Shown here: piece by piece, positions 32,847-42,688 of the stretch
Numbering within the stretch: position 1 is the stretch's first letter
Layout: each line of letters starts with the position of its first letter
Origin: JBAXTE01 sp037130365
Lineage (GTDB): Bacteria; Bacteroidota; Bacteroidia; Bacteroidales; WCHB1-69
Length of the DNA stretch: 64,000 bases
Reading direction: 5' to 3'
Assembly (NCBI GenBank): GCA_037130365.1
Contig: JBAXTE010000007.1
Location: forward strand, 61,727 to 125,726
The notes under the pieces: generated by a model
The model's database searches: none
Seen by the model: only the letters and a program-made list of their open reading frames with translations
What the model was told of the DNA's origin: nothing
Position numbers and translations under genes: made by a program

Positions 32847-32918
32847 ATACGCACAAGTATTTACATTTTTTAATACCAATTTGATTTAAGTTCCAAAAAT
32901 AAAGTGCAAAAAAAAGCG

Positions 32919-32926
32919 TAGTTTTG
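32919..32926 (+). promoter_or_regulatory. -7 element of the ABC-F gene
   Basis: TAGTTTTG, 22 bases before the start codon. Confidence 0.5.
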
Positions 32927-32948
32927 CCGTTAATTTTCACTATCAATA

Positions 32949-34898
32949 ATGATTACAGTTAACTCTCTTTCAATTCATTTTACTGGAGATGATTTATTTC
33001 GCGACGTTTCTTTTGTGGTTGGCGATAACGACAGAATTGGTCTTACAGGAAAAAACGGAGCCGGAAAATCTACACTACTTAAGATTTTAGCGGGTATGCA
33101 AGAACCCGAAAAAGGAAGTATTATTGTCTCTTCGGGTCACAGAATAGGATATCTGCCTCAAGAACTATTTGTTTCTAGCTCTCGGTCTGTTTGGGAAGAA
33201 ACCTTAACCGCTTTTACCGAACTCCACAAACTAGAAGCAACTATAGAGGAACTTAACAAAAACCTAGCTGAGCGTGACGATTACGAATCGGCCTCTTATT
33301 ATAAGTTATCATCTCAGCTTAGCGAATTCACCGAACATCTTCATCTTTTAGGCATCAGTAATATCGACTCTGAAACAGAAAAAGTATTATTGGGATTAGG
33401 TTTTGATGATACAGATTTTACCCGTTCGATGACCGAATTTAGTAGCGGTTGGCAAATGCGTGTAGAATTGGCAAAAATTCTGTTGCAAAAACCAGAAGTA
33501 ATGCTTTTAGATGAACCTACAAACCATCTAGATATTGAATCTATTCAGTGGTTTGAAGAGTTCTTGTCTTCATATCAAGGTGCAGTAATTCTGGTCTCTC
33601 ACGATAGAGCTTTTCTCGACGCAGTAACCACACGCACAATTGAAATTAGTTTAGGAAGTATTTACGATTATAAATGTTCCTATTCCAATTATGTAGAACA
33701 GCGACTCGAACGCATCGAACATCAATTATCAGCTCAAACAAATCAACAACGAGAAATTATTGAGATGGAGCGCTTTGTGGAGCGTTTTCGCTATAAAGCC
33801 ACCAAGTCAAAGCAGGTCCAGTCGAAAATAAAAACACTCACAAAAATGGATCGTATAGAAGTGGATGGCCTAGACAACTCTTCTATCCATTTCCGTTTTC
33901 AGCCAGCCCCACATTCTGGAAAAGTAGTGGTTGAAGCAAAAAATATTATTAAATCATTTGACCAAAAACTGGTACTTTCCGATCTTGATTTCACTTTAAT
34001 TAGGGGTCAAAAAGTTGCATTTGTAGGAAAAAATGGCGAGGGAAAAACCACATTCTCTCGAATTATTATGGGAGATTTAGATGCAACATCTGGCGACATT
34101 AAGCTTGGGCATCAAGTGGTAGTTGGTTATTATGCTCAAAATCAAGCAACATTATTAGATCCGAATAAAACCGTTTTTGAAACTATTGACGAGATTGCTG
34201 TTGGCGACATCCGCACTCGAATTAGAGCAATTCTTGGAAGTTTTCTTTTTTCGGGCGAAGACATCGATAAAAAAGTAAAGGTGCTTTCGGGGGGAGAAAA
34301 AGCACGATTAGCTTTAGCCAAATTATTACTCACTCCTTATAATTTGCTAATTCTCGATGAGCCTACAAACCATCTCGACATGCAATCAAAGGATGTATTA
34401 AAATCGGCATTAATTCAATATAATGGTGCATTTATCATAGTTTCCCATGATCGAGATTTTTTGCAAGGACTTACCGAAAAAGTAGTTGAATTTAAGCATC
34501 ATCACATCAAAGAACATATCGGTGATATATATAATTTTATTGAAACTCGAAAAATTCAACACTTATCAGATCTTGATTTATCAACAGGAATTGGCAAAAC
34601 AAATAATAACGAAACAGCTACAGCTTCTGAAAACAAACTTCAATGGGAAAAGAAAAAGGAGCTAGAAAGTCAGATTCGAAAAATCAAGAATCAAATAATT
34701 CAAACAGAAGAGCAGATAAGTGCCAACGAACTTAAAGTCAAAGAGATAGATGAAATGCTAGCTAATCCCGAAAAACATCAAGAACAAATTGCATCTGGTG
34801 AACTTTATCGACAATATGAGAGCACTAAACGACAAATTGAGCACCGAATGGCCGAATGGGAAATACTTCAAGAACAACTCTTAGATTTTGAACAATAA
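32949..34898 (+). CDS. ABC-F family ATPase (Uup/YdiF type)
   Basis: The 649-residue protein has two ATPase cassettes without membrane segments. Cassette 1 has GKNGAGKST, the signature-like FSSGWQMRVELAKIL and MLLDEPTNHLD; cassette 2 has GKNGEGKTT, LSGGEKARLALAKLL and LILDEPTNHLD. Between them lies the linker with basic residues (RFRYKATKSKQVQSK), and a coiled-coil C-terminal domain (about 555-649) as in Uup. ABC-F proteins act on the ribosome. The Uup-type C-terminal coil argues for a housekeeping role rather than antibiotic resistance. The start ATG at 32949 follows its promoter closely. Confidence 0.93.
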   Translation: MITVNSLSIHFTGDDLFRDVSFVVGDNDRIGLTGKNGAGKSTLLKILAGMQEPEKGSIIVSSGHRIGYLPQELFVSSSRSVWEETLTAFTELHKLEATIEELNKNLAERDDYESASYYKLSSQLSEFTEHLHLLGISNIDSETEKVLLGLGFDDTDFTRSMTEFSSGWQMRVELAKILLQKPEVMLLDEPTNHLDIESIQWFEEFLSSYQGAVILVSHDRAFLDAVTTRTIEISLGSIYDYKCSYSNYVEQRLERIEHQLSAQTNQQREIIEMERFVERFRYKATKSKQVQSKIKTLTKMDRIEVDGLDNSSIHFRFQPAPHSGKVVVEAKNIIKSFDQKLVLSDLDFTLIRGQKVAFVGKNGEGKTTFSRIIMGDLDATSGDIKLGHQVVVGYYAQNQATLLDPNKTVFETIDEIAVGDIRTRIRAILGSFLFSGEDIDKKVKVLSGGEKARLALAKLLLTPYNLLILDEPTNHLDMQSKDVLKSALIQYNGAFIIVSHDRDFLQGLTEKVVEFKHHHIKEHIGDIYNFIETRKIQHLSDLDLSTGIGKTNNNETATASENKLQWEKKKELESQIRKIKNQIIQTEEQISANELKVKEIDEMLANPEKHQEQIASGELYRQYESTKRQIEHRMAEWEILQEQLLDFEQ

Positions 34899-35007
34899 CT
34901 GCTCGCACATATTTCGATTTGATATTAACTGCTTTTCTTGCTGTTTTAAATCCACTTGCTAATAATTCAAAAAAAAAACCGAAATTTGTCTTTTATTTTA
35001 AAGTGCT

Positions 35008-36483
35008 ATGAATCAACAACCCTTATTTGTTTACAACACACTAAGTCGTAAAAAAGAACTATTTGAGCCCATTAAACCTCCGTTTGTCGGAATGTATGTT
35101 TGTGGCCCAACCGTTTATGGAGATCCACATTTAGGACATGCGCGTCCAGCAATTACTTTTGATTTAATTTTTAGATACCTAACCCTGTTGGGGTATAAAG
35201 TTCGTTATGTTCGAAATATTACCGATGTTGGTCATTTAGAAAACGACGCGGATCAAGGCGAAGACAAAATTGCTAAAAAAGCTCGTATAGAGCAACTTGA
35301 ACCCATGGAAGTGGCTCAATATTATATCGATCGGTATCATTTTTCGATGGATAAGTTAAATGTCCGACGTCCGAGTATTGAGCCTCGTGCTTCGGGACAT
35401 ATTATTGAGCAGATAGAAATAGTTCAAAAGATTATTGATGCTGGCTTCGGATACGAATCCAACGGTTCAATATATTTTGATATGGTGAAATATAACAAAA
35501 CTCATCATTACGGAAAACTTTCGGGCAGAGTTCTCGACGATTTATTGGTTTCTACTCGGGAGTTAGATGGTCAAGAAGAAAAACGGAATCCAGCTGATTT
35601 TGCTTTATGGAAAAAAGCATCTCCTGAGCACATTATGCGTTGGAATTCTCCATGGAGCATTGGATTTCCTGGATGGCATTTGGAATGCACAGCGATGAGT
35701 GCCAAATATTTAGGAGAAACTTTTGATATCCATGGTGGTGGAATGGACTTGTTGTTTCCACATCACGAATCAGAAATTTGTCAATCGGAAATTGCCCACG
35801 GAAAAGGACCTGCAAAATATTGGATTCACAACAATATGATAACCATCAACGGTCAAAAGATGGGTAAATCACTAGGAAATTTCATCAATCTTTACGAGTT
35901 TTTTGAAGGGAGTCACGCCCTACTTACTCAAGCTTATAGTCCGATGACTATTCGATTTTTTATTCTTCAAGCACACTATCGCAGTACGGTTGATTTTTCT
36001 AATGAAGCGCTTCAAGCTGCTGAAAAAGGAATGAAAAAGCTCTTAGTTGCGCAAGAAATACTTCCAAAACTAACATCGAGCCCAACATCATCAGAAGATG
36101 TAAAAGGACTTGAAAAGAAGTTATACGAAGCCATGAATGATGATTTTAATAGTCCTATTGCAATTGCTCATTTGTTTGAAGCTGTTCGAATAATTAATTT
36201 GGTAAATGATGGAAAAGCGACTATCTCAATCGAAGATCTTGAGCTTTTAAAAACACTTTTTTCTGATTTTGTTACGGATGTTTTAGGTTTGAAAGCTGAA
36301 GATTCAACTTCTGCTTCTAATGATGTTTTAGATGGAGTAATGCAAATTGTGATTGACCTTAGAAATCAAGCAAAACAGAACAAAGATTGGGCAACTGCAG
36401 ATAAAATCAGAAATGAACTTAACGCCTTGAATGTGCTTTTAAAAGACACCAAAGACGGTTCAGAATGGCGTATTGGAGAATAA
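35008..36483 (+). CDS. cysS: Cysteinyl-tRNA synthetase
   Basis: The 491-residue protein has the class I signatures: CGPTVYGDPHLGHARP (HIGH-type motif with zinc Cys), MSAKYLGETFDIHGGGMDLLFPHHESEICQSE, and KMGKSLGN (KMSKS-type). The C-terminal helical domain ends in ADKIRNELNALNVLLKDTKDGSEW, typical of CysRS. It charges tRNA-Cys. Length is normal. Confidence 0.96.
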   Translation: MNQQPLFVYNTLSRKKELFEPIKPPFVGMYVCGPTVYGDPHLGHARPAITFDLIFRYLTLLGYKVRYVRNITDVGHLENDADQGEDKIAKKARIEQLEPMEVAQYYIDRYHFSMDKLNVRRPSIEPRASGHIIEQIEIVQKIIDAGFGYESNGSIYFDMVKYNKTHHYGKLSGRVLDDLLVSTRELDGQEEKRNPADFALWKKASPEHIMRWNSPWSIGFPGWHLECTAMSAKYLGETFDIHGGGMDLLFPHHESEICQSEIAHGKGPAKYWIHNNMITINGQKMGKSLGNFINLYEFFEGSHALLTQAYSPMTIRFFILQAHYRSTVDFSNEALQAAEKGMKKLLVAQEILPKLTSSPTSSEDVKGLEKKLYEAMNDDFNSPIAIAHLFEAVRIINLVNDGKATISIEDLELLKTLFSDFVTDVLGLKAEDSTSASNDVLDGVMQIVIDLRNQAKQNKDWATADKIRNELNALNVLLKDTKDGSEWRIGE

Positions 36484-36538
36484 AAAACTTCAAGAAAAGT
36501 TTATTAAGAATTTTTAGTTAATCCATCCTAAAACAGAA

Positions 36539-37240
36539 CTATGGTTTTTTTTGAAATATATTAAAACCAATAGATAAAAACACGTACCATATAATTACAA
36601 AAGGAATTGCTTGGTACGAAAACACCACAGCAATGGGTATAATTCCCATTAAAAAAATGTATTTTTCGCTGTTTTGCTTCCACGAGAAACTTTTAAATTT
36701 CATGGCAAAAAGTGGAATTTCAGATACTAACATAAACGAAGTTACTATCGATATGGCTAAAAGCACATAAATATTATGAATAAAAGCCCATTCTTTTGGT
36801 AATAAAATGAGCGTACTTAAAAACAGAGCATTCGCTGGAGTGGGTAATCCAAGAAAAGAAACCGATTGACGGGTATCGAGATTGAATTTTGCTAAACGTA
36901 ACGCCGAGAACATTGGCACAATAAAAATTAAATAGGGTAAATATTTTTGCACATCTGTAATAGATTGATTTGAAGTCATTTCAATCATATAACAAAATAA
37001 AATCATTGCAGGAGAAACACCAAAAGAAACAACATCTGCTAACGAATCCATCTCCTTACCTATGGGCGACATTACGTTAAGCAATCGAGCCACAAATCCA
37101 TCAAAAAAATCGAAAACTGCTGCAATAAATATTGCAATAATTGCTAATTCATATTGATGAGAAAAGGAGAAAACTATCGAAATACATCCAGAAATAAGGT
37201 TAAATCCAGTAACAATGTTGGGAATGTGTTTTTTCATCAT
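36539..37240 (-). CDS. pssA: CDP-diacylglycerol-serine O-phosphatidyltransferase
   Basis: The 233-residue integral membrane protein has the CDP-alcohol phosphotransferase motif D-G-x2-A-R-x8-G-x3-D-x3-D (DGFVARLLNVMSPIGKEMDS, then LAD) near residues 46-68 and about eight hydrophobic helices. It makes phosphatidylserine, the precursor of phosphatidylethanolamine. The ITGFNLISGCISIVF start and length are normal for Bacteroidota PssA. A start two codons in is possible (MM doublet). A TACTTTTG promoter lies upstream. Confidence 0.93.
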   Translation of the reverse strand: MMKKHIPNIVTGFNLISGCISIVFSFSHQYELAIIAIFIAAVFDFFDGFVARLLNVMSPIGKEMDSLADVVSFGVSPAMILFCYMIEMTSNQSITDVQKYLPYLIFIVPMFSALRLAKFNLDTRQSVSFLGLPTPANALFLSTLILLPKEWAFIHNIYVLLAISIVTSFMLVSEIPLFAMKFKSFSWKQNSEKYIFLMGIIPIAVVFSYQAIPFVIIWYVFLSIGFNIFQKKP

Positions 37241-37265
37241 TTATTTAATTCTGTTAGTTGATTAG

Positions 37266-37273
37266 CAAAAGTA
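37266..37273 (-). promoter_or_regulatory. -7 element of pssA
   Basis: TACTTTTG on the minus strand, 26 bases before the pssA start. Apart from this and the rmlA promoter, the divergent gap to 37566 holds only AT-rich sequence. Confidence 0.5.
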
Positions 37274-37537
37274 CACTTTTTTAATAAATTGAATAGAAGA
37301 TATCGTTGATTGGAGCTAATTACAATTTAATACTCCAAAATAAATACATTTTGAAATTTCGAAAGGCACATTCTTTAAAAAACAAAGAACAAAATGAAAA
37401 AAATGTTGTTTAAATTACTTAACATGCGCAAGAAAATTTTATCCACACGTAATTGATTTAAGAACCATGGCTACTTTTCCAATAATTACAATAATGCATA
37501 TAATAAATATCCGCTAAACTGTTTAAATAAAAAGTTG

Positions 37538-37545
37538 TAACTTTG
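37538..37545 (+). promoter_or_regulatory. -7 element of the rmlA-epimerase-polyprenyl synthase series
   Basis: TAACTTTG, 22 bases before the rmlA start. Confidence 0.5.
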
Positions 37546-37566
37546 TTTCTTCAAAAATAATTAACT

Positions 37567-38427
37567 ATGAAAGGAATAATACTCGCCGGAGGTTCTGGAA
37601 CTCGCTTGCACCCTCTTACTTTAGCCGTTAGCAAACAGTTGATGCCTATTTATGATAAACCAATGATTTATTATCCGCTGAGTGTTTTAATGATGGCGGG
37701 TATTCGAGAAATATTGATCATTTCAACACCCGTTGATTTACCCATGTTTGAACGATTGCTTGGCGATGGAAGTAAGCTTGGTTGTGTGTTTTCTTATAAA
37801 GTTCAAGAGGTTCCAAACGGACTGGCTCAAGCTTTTGTATTAGGAAAAGAGTTTATTGGAACCGACAAAGTAGCACTGATTTTAGGGGATAATATTTTTT
37901 ATGGATCTGGTTTTCAAAAGTTAATTCAAACCAATAATAATCCTGACGGAGGGATGGTTTTTGCGTATCATGTTTCTGATCCAGAACGCTATGGCGTTGT
38001 TGAATTTGATGACCAAAAAAGAGCCATTTCTATCGAAGAAAAGCCATTAGTTCCAAAATCAAAATATGCTGTTCCTGGGTTGTATTTCTATGATAATTCT
38101 GTAGTTGAAATTGCGGAAAATTTAAAGCCAAGTGCTCGTGGTGAGTATGAAATTACGGATGTAAACAAGATATATTTAGAGCAAGGAAAACTTCATGTTG
38201 GAATTATTGGTAGAGGAACAGCATGGCTCGATACTGGCACTTTTAAATCGCTAATAGAAGCTTCACAATTTGTACAAGTAGTTGAAGAACGACAGGGTTT
38301 AAAGATAGGCTGTATTGAAGAAGTTGCTTTTAGAATGGGTTATATATCCACAGAACAACTTACAAAAATAGCTGAACCTCTTATTAAGAGTGGTTATGGA
38401 GAATATTTATTACAATTATTACGATAA
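37567..38427 (+). CDS. rmlA: Glucose-1-phosphate thymidylyltransferase
   Basis: The 286-residue protein matches RmlA along its whole length: MKGIILAGGSGTRLHPLT, KQLMPIYDKPMIYYPLS, VQEVPNGLAQAFVLG, LILGDNIFYG, RYGVVEFD, SIEEKPLVPKSKYAVPGLYFYD, GRGTAWLDTGT. It makes dTDP-glucose from dTTP and glucose-1-phosphate for deoxysugar synthesis. It is followed after 13 bases by a sugar-nucleotide epimerase, so the two probably serve surface glycan synthesis; the other rml genes are not adjacent. Confidence 0.95.
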   Translation: MKGIILAGGSGTRLHPLTLAVSKQLMPIYDKPMIYYPLSVLMMAGIREILIISTPVDLPMFERLLGDGSKLGCVFSYKVQEVPNGLAQAFVLGKEFIGTDKVALILGDNIFYGSGFQKLIQTNNNPDGGMVFAYHVSDPERYGVVEFDDQKRAISIEEKPLVPKSKYAVPGLYFYDNSVVEIAENLKPSARGEYEITDVNKIYLEQGKLHVGIIGRGTAWLDTGTFKSLIEASQFVQVVEERQGLKIGCIEEVAFRMGYISTEQLTKIAEPLIKSGYGEYLLQLLR

Positions 38428-38440
38428 AATAATATAAATA

Positions 38441-39379
38441 ATGAGAAGAATACTTGTTACTGGTGGAGCTGGTTTTGTAGGCAGTTGTATTGCCGAAAAA
38501 CTGATACAGGATAAAGATAATTATGTGGTTCTTGTAGATGATTTATCTACTGGAAGTCTCGAGAAACTTCCTTCAATAGATTCTGATAATTGGAAGTTTA
38601 TTAAAGCCGATGTTAATAATTATAACGATATTTCACAAGTGATGTTTTCCGGTCATTTCGAATATGTTTTTCATTATGCTGCGGTAGTCGGTGTAGAGCG
38701 TACACAATCAAATCCGTATCGTGTACTTAATGATATTCAAGGATTTAAAAACATTTTAGATATTTCAAAAAATTCTTCCGTAAAGCGAGTCTTTTTTGCA
38801 TCTTCTTCCGAAGTATATGGAGAACCTGTGGCTTTTCCACAAAACGAATATACAACTCCTTTAAACTCTAGAGTTCCGTATGCTGTAGTTAAAAATGTTG
38901 GAGAAGCTTTTTTGCGTTCATATTATAAAGAATTTGGTTTAGAATATACGATCTTTCGTTTTTTTAATACGTATGGCGTTAAACAATCTCCCGATTTTGT
39001 AATGTCTCGGTTTATTTCTAAAGCGCTTAAAAATGAGGATATTACAATATATGGAGATGGGTTGCAATCTCGTACTTTTTGCTATATCGACGACAACGTG
39101 GATGCATGCGTGAATGCTGCTTATCAGAACTTTCTGGTAAACGATGTCGTAAATATTGGAAACGATAACGAAATTACTATTTTAGATTTAGCCTATAAAA
39201 TTATTGAATTAACAAATTCAAAGTCCAAGATTATCTTTTTGCCCCCATTAAAAGAAGGTGATATGCAACGTAGGTTGCCCGATATCTCTAAAATGAAATT
39301 GTTACTCAACCGACCCTTAACTTCAATTGATGAAGGTATTAAAAGAATTTTGGAAAACACAAAATTTATTATTGAATAG
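38441..39379 (+). CDS. NAD-dependent sugar-nucleotide epimerase/dehydratase (extended SDR)
   Basis: The 312-residue protein has the NAD-binding VTGGAGFVGSCIAEKL, the FHYAAVVGVERT strand, the FFASSSEVYGEP active-site strand, catalytic YAVVK and FRFFNTYGVKQSPDF, all of the extended SDR family that includes UDP-glucose 4-epimerase and UDP-glucuronate decarboxylase. The exact sugar cannot be named. It lies between rmlA and a polyprenyl synthase with small gaps (13 and 6 bases), so these three are co-transcribed and likely supply surface polysaccharide building blocks and lipid carriers. Confidence 0.88.
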   Translation: MRRILVTGGAGFVGSCIAEKLIQDKDNYVVLVDDLSTGSLEKLPSIDSDNWKFIKADVNNYNDISQVMFSGHFEYVFHYAAVVGVERTQSNPYRVLNDIQGFKNILDISKNSSVKRVFFASSSEVYGEPVAFPQNEYTTPLNSRVPYAVVKNVGEAFLRSYYKEFGLEYTIFRFFNTYGVKQSPDFVMSRFISKALKNEDITIYGDGLQSRTFCYIDDNVDACVNAAYQNFLVNDVVNIGNDNEITILDLAYKIIELTNSKSKIIFLPPLKEGDMQRRLPDISKMKLLLNRPLTSIDEGIKRILENTKFIIE

Positions 39380-39385
39380 TAAAAA

Positions 39386-40363
39386 ATGATGTATACAACA
39401 GACCAATTAATAGAAAAAGTTTCCACCGAAATAGCAAAACTATCTTTTAAAAAAGAGCCCGCTTTGCTTTATGATCCGATTGCATATACAATGAGTCAGG
39501 GTGGCAAACGCTTACGACCACTCTTATCTCTGGTCTCATGTCAAATGTTTAATGGTAATGTTGATGAATCGCTAATACCAGCCGTTTCGTTAGAAATGTT
39601 TCATAATTTTACGCTCATTCATGATGACATTATGGACAAAGCACCGATTAGAAGAGGTGTTGAAACTGTATATAAAAAATGGAATGATAATGTCGCAATT
39701 TTGTCTGGGGATACTTTGTTTGCAATGGCATACGACCACTTGATGGGCTATCAAAAAGAACAATTAAAGGATTTGATTAGATTGCTTAACCAAACAGCAA
39801 TTGGTGTTTGCGAAGGGCAACAACTCGATATGGACTTTGAAACTCAAGAACATGTGAGTATCGACGAATATATTGAGATGATACGACTAAAAACGGCAAT
39901 ACTAATTAGCGCTTGCCTCAAAGCTGGCGCAATTACAGCTTGTGCTTCACCAGAAAATCAAGAAAAAATTTACCAATATGGTGAAAACATTGGACTTGCT
40001 TTTCAACTTATGGATGATTTACTCGACGTTTTTGGCGATGTCTCATTATTTGGAAAAACCAATGGCGGCGATATCCGCGAAAACAAAAAAACATTCCTTT
40101 ATTTAAAGTCATTAGAGCTAGCTAAAGGTAAAGACTTAAAATCATTGCAATACTATTTTTCGCATACAGATTTTGATGTTGTAGAAAAGTTTGAGGCTGT
40201 TAAGCTATTGTTTAAAAAATTAAAAATACAAGAAGTTACTGAAACATTGATGAATGCTTATTTTTCCAAAGCTCAGAAAATATTAGAAAGCATTGATGTT
40301 CCTGTTGAACAAAAGGCTCAATTGATATCCCTTACCGAAGGTATTATGCTTCGAGATCATTAA
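39386..40363 (+). CDS. Trans-isoprenyl diphosphate synthase
   Basis: The 325-residue protein has both aspartate-rich motifs: LIHDDIMDKAPIRRG (DDxxD) and FQLMDDLLDVFGD, plus GGKRLRPLLSL near residue 35. It condenses isopentenyl diphosphate with an allylic diphosphate. The residues before the first motif (SLEMFHNFTL) and the length suit a short-to-medium chain (geranylgeranyl or similar) synthase; product length is not certain. It closes the rmlA operon. Confidence 0.9.
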   Translation: MMYTTDQLIEKVSTEIAKLSFKKEPALLYDPIAYTMSQGGKRLRPLLSLVSCQMFNGNVDESLIPAVSLEMFHNFTLIHDDIMDKAPIRRGVETVYKKWNDNVAILSGDTLFAMAYDHLMGYQKEQLKDLIRLLNQTAIGVCEGQQLDMDFETQEHVSIDEYIEMIRLKTAILISACLKAGAITACASPENQEKIYQYGENIGLAFQLMDDLLDVFGDVSLFGKTNGGDIRENKKTFLYLKSLELAKGKDLKSLQYYFSHTDFDVVEKFEAVKLLFKKLKIQEVTETLMNAYFSKAQKILESIDVPVEQKAQLISLTEGIMLRDH

Positions 40364-40488
40364 AAAAAGATCTTTGTGTGTTCTGCCGTTTTTGTTTAAA
40401 TTAGCTCATTAAAATACACCCTAATATACTAGTTAGTGTTCGTTGGAGAAAAACAAATAAACGAATATTAATCTTAAAAACTGAAAAA

Positions 40489-41808
40489 ATGAGAATGAAA
40501 ATTACAATTTTCCTTATCGTCTTATTAGTATTAGCAAATGCAAAAACAAATGCTCAAGGTTGGTATCCTTTGGGTTCAGGAATGTCAGAAAGAATATATG
40601 CACTAGCTGTGTATAATGGAGAACTATACGCGGGAGGCGAATTTTCTGAGGCCGGTGGAGTTGCTGCAGGTTACATAGCAAAATGGAATGGGACCTCTTG
40701 GTCAGCACTTCCAACCTCAGTTGGGGGTAATGTTTACGCAATGGTAGTTTACAATAACGAACTATATGTTGGAGGAAATTTTACCACTGCTGGTGCAGGT
40801 TTTGCAAATAATATTGCAAAATGGAATGGCATTACCTGGTCGGCATTGGGCACGGGTACATCTGGCTATGTTTATTCATTGGCTGTTTACAATGGAGCGT
40901 TATATGCAGGAGGTACTTTTAATACGGCAGGCGGAAATTCAGCAAATAATATTGCTAAATGGAATGGAAGCGCTTGGTCGGCATTAGGAGTAGGTGTTAG
41001 TAGTTCTGTAAATGCAATGACAGAATATAACGGACAGTTATTTGTTGGTGGTTCGTTTTTGGATGCAGGAGGTATTACTTCTGTTAATCACATCGCGAAA
41101 TGGAATGGTTCAAATTGGAGTTCTTTAGCTATTGGGGTTAGTGACGGTGTGAATGGCATGGGAGTTCACAATGGATCATTGTATGTGGCGGGAGATTTTT
41201 CCACAGCAAGTGGAGTAAATGCAGGGCGTATTGCAAAATGGAATGATACAATTTGGTCCGCATTGGGTAGTGGAATTCCTTCGTTTAGTGCTGATGCTGT
41301 TCAAAGTTTTGATGGAGATTTAATAGTTGGAGGTCATTTTCCCACAGCCGGAGGATTAACCGTTAATAAAATAGCACGCTGGGATGGCACAAATTGGTTT
41401 GCAATGGCAAATGGATTCTCTGGCTGGGTATATAAATTAACTATTTTTGACTCAAAGTTAATTGCCGCAGGTCTTTTTTTTGACCCACAAGGTATTCAAC
41501 CTAATAATGTTAGCATTGCTGAGTGGGACTCTACTGCGGCTGGTTTAGATGAACCATTTTTGACTGAAAATATTATTATTGCTCCAAATCCGTTTTCTTT
41601 TCAAACAACCATTACCTTTAAAGAAACACAAAACAATACAAAAATCGAAATAATGGATATTATGGGTCAGAAAATAAAAACTTTTATACTGCGCGGAGAT
41701 AGATGTCTAACAATCGAAAAAGGAGAAATGAAAGCAGGAATTTATTTTCTACAAATAACCGACGAAAATAAAAATGGAATTAAAAAAACAATTGTTGTAA
41801 TAAATTAA
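40489..41808 (+). CDS. Secreted beta-propeller protein with T9SS sorting domain
   Basis: After a signal peptide (ITIFLIVLLVLANAKTNA) this 439-residue protein has seven or so copies of a ~45-residue unit with AVYNGELYAGGEF, IAKWNGTSWSAL and variants, typical of a kelch-like or delta-60-type beta-propeller. The last 80 residues are a T9SS type-A sorting domain (IIIAPNPFSFQTTITF, GIYFLQITDENKNG). It is exported by type IX secretion; the binding partner is unknown. It is monocistronic, ahead of a palindromic repeat. Confidence 0.85.
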   Translation: MRMKITIFLIVLLVLANAKTNAQGWYPLGSGMSERIYALAVYNGELYAGGEFSEAGGVAAGYIAKWNGTSWSALPTSVGGNVYAMVVYNNELYVGGNFTTAGAGFANNIAKWNGITWSALGTGTSGYVYSLAVYNGALYAGGTFNTAGGNSANNIAKWNGSAWSALGVGVSSSVNAMTEYNGQLFVGGSFLDAGGITSVNHIAKWNGSNWSSLAIGVSDGVNGMGVHNGSLYVAGDFSTASGVNAGRIAKWNDTIWSALGSGIPSFSADAVQSFDGDLIVGGHFPTAGGLTVNKIARWDGTNWFAMANGFSGWVYKLTIFDSKLIAAGLFFDPQGIQPNNVSIAEWDSTAAGLDEPFLTENIIIAPNPFSFQTTITFKETQNNTKIEIMDIMGQKIKTFILRGDRCLTIEKGEMKAGIYFLQITDENKNGIKKTIVVIN

Positions 41809-41824
41809 TTAGGTGATCAACAAC

Positions 41825-41985
41825 CAACGAAACGCTAACAGCGGTTTGGCACAATATCGGGGTGGCGGGTTTTGAAAGCTCGTAAAACAGTAATTATCAC
41901 GATAGCTATCGTGATTGGTGTGCGGTGAAAGTTTTAGTGGGATTTATTCCGCCACTGCGCAAAGCCGCAAACGTTAACAGTAATT
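41825..41985. repeat. Intergenic repeat with 20-bp perfect palindrome
   Basis: The unit runs from GAACGCTAACAGCGG-like sequence to CCGCAAACGTTAAC, so its ends are complementary in part (GCTAAC/GTTAAC and GCGGTTTGGC/GCAAAGCCGC). It contains the perfect palindrome ATCACGATAGCTATCGTGAT at 41896-41915. The layout with complementary ends around a stem recalls integron attC sites, but the R-box consensus is not met, and no integrase is nearby. Confidence 0.5.
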
Positions 41986-41988
41986 GTA

Positions 41989-42654
41989 ATGAAGACAATA
42001 ATCTCAATACTTTCTTTGTTTTTCTATTCTTCAATAATTTTTGGACAATGTATAAAGAAAGAGAAAATTATTTTTGAAGGCTATTATGGGCCAAAACAAG
42101 AAGGTCGATTAGATGTTGTTAAGACAGATTCCATTACATATCTTAAAACAGATAGTTCTGCACTTAAAATACTGAAAGAAACTCGAATTGAAGTTGTTCA
42201 GTTCTTTGACAGAAAAGATAAAATGACAAAAATTCAATCGATTCGTTGTGATAGTTTAGGAATATTGTTGTTTGAAAATGGATTATTAACATCCGATTTA
42301 TTGAAGAAATCGTATAATTCAAAACGAACAAAAGTAACATCAAGGGTTGACAAAGAAGATATTACAAGACATGTTGATGAAATTGATTATGCATTATATG
42401 GTATCACAATAGCGAAATTTAAAAAAAGAAATTTAAAAAAATATTTATCCTTTAATATTTCAATCTTGCATTTAGATAATGGGAAGGACACAACTGATAG
42501 TAGTATTTTCTATCAACAATGTTTAGGTGTTGTATCATCTTTTAATTTGATATTATCCGCTCCAATTGAAGGAAACATAGATAATCTATATGAATTTATT
42601 AGTCAAGCCAAATTTATATGTTTGTTATATGATGTTACTGGGATAATTATGTGA
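41989..42654 (+). CDS. Putative secreted protein of unknown function
   Basis: The 221-residue product has a signal peptide (IISILSLFFYSSIIFG) and no domain I recognise. The mature part is lysine- and threonine-rich with short strands (KKEKIIFEGYYGPKQEGRLDVVKT, RKDKMTKIQSIRCDSLGILLF). Codon choice is even more A/T-rich than its neighbours. It lies directly behind a palindromic repeat and before a duplicated aat end, so it is likely accessory. No function can be proposed. Confidence 0.6.
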   Translation: MKTIISILSLFFYSSIIFGQCIKKEKIIFEGYYGPKQEGRLDVVKTDSITYLKTDSSALKILKETRIEVVQFFDRKDKMTKIQSIRCDSLGILLFENGLLTSDLLKKSYNSKRTKVTSRVDKEDITRHVDEIDYALYGITIAKFKKRNLKKYLSFNISILHLDNGKDTTDSSIFYQQCLGVVSSFNLILSAPIEGNIDNLYEFISQAKFICLLYDVTGIIM

Positions 42655-42688
42655 AATTGAAACAACTACCTATAATAGTGGCTTTTGC

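Noticed and set aside
37439..37447. TTATCCACA, a perfect DnaA-box-like nonamer in the pssA-rmlA gap
   Set aside because: It is a single copy without clustering, dnaA or gidA nearby, or an AT-rich unwinding block; one match is expected by chance in AT-rich DNA, so it is no evidence for an origin.
41825..41985. Integron attC site
   Set aside because: The ends do not meet the R-box consensus and no integrase is visible; kept only as an attC-like repeat.
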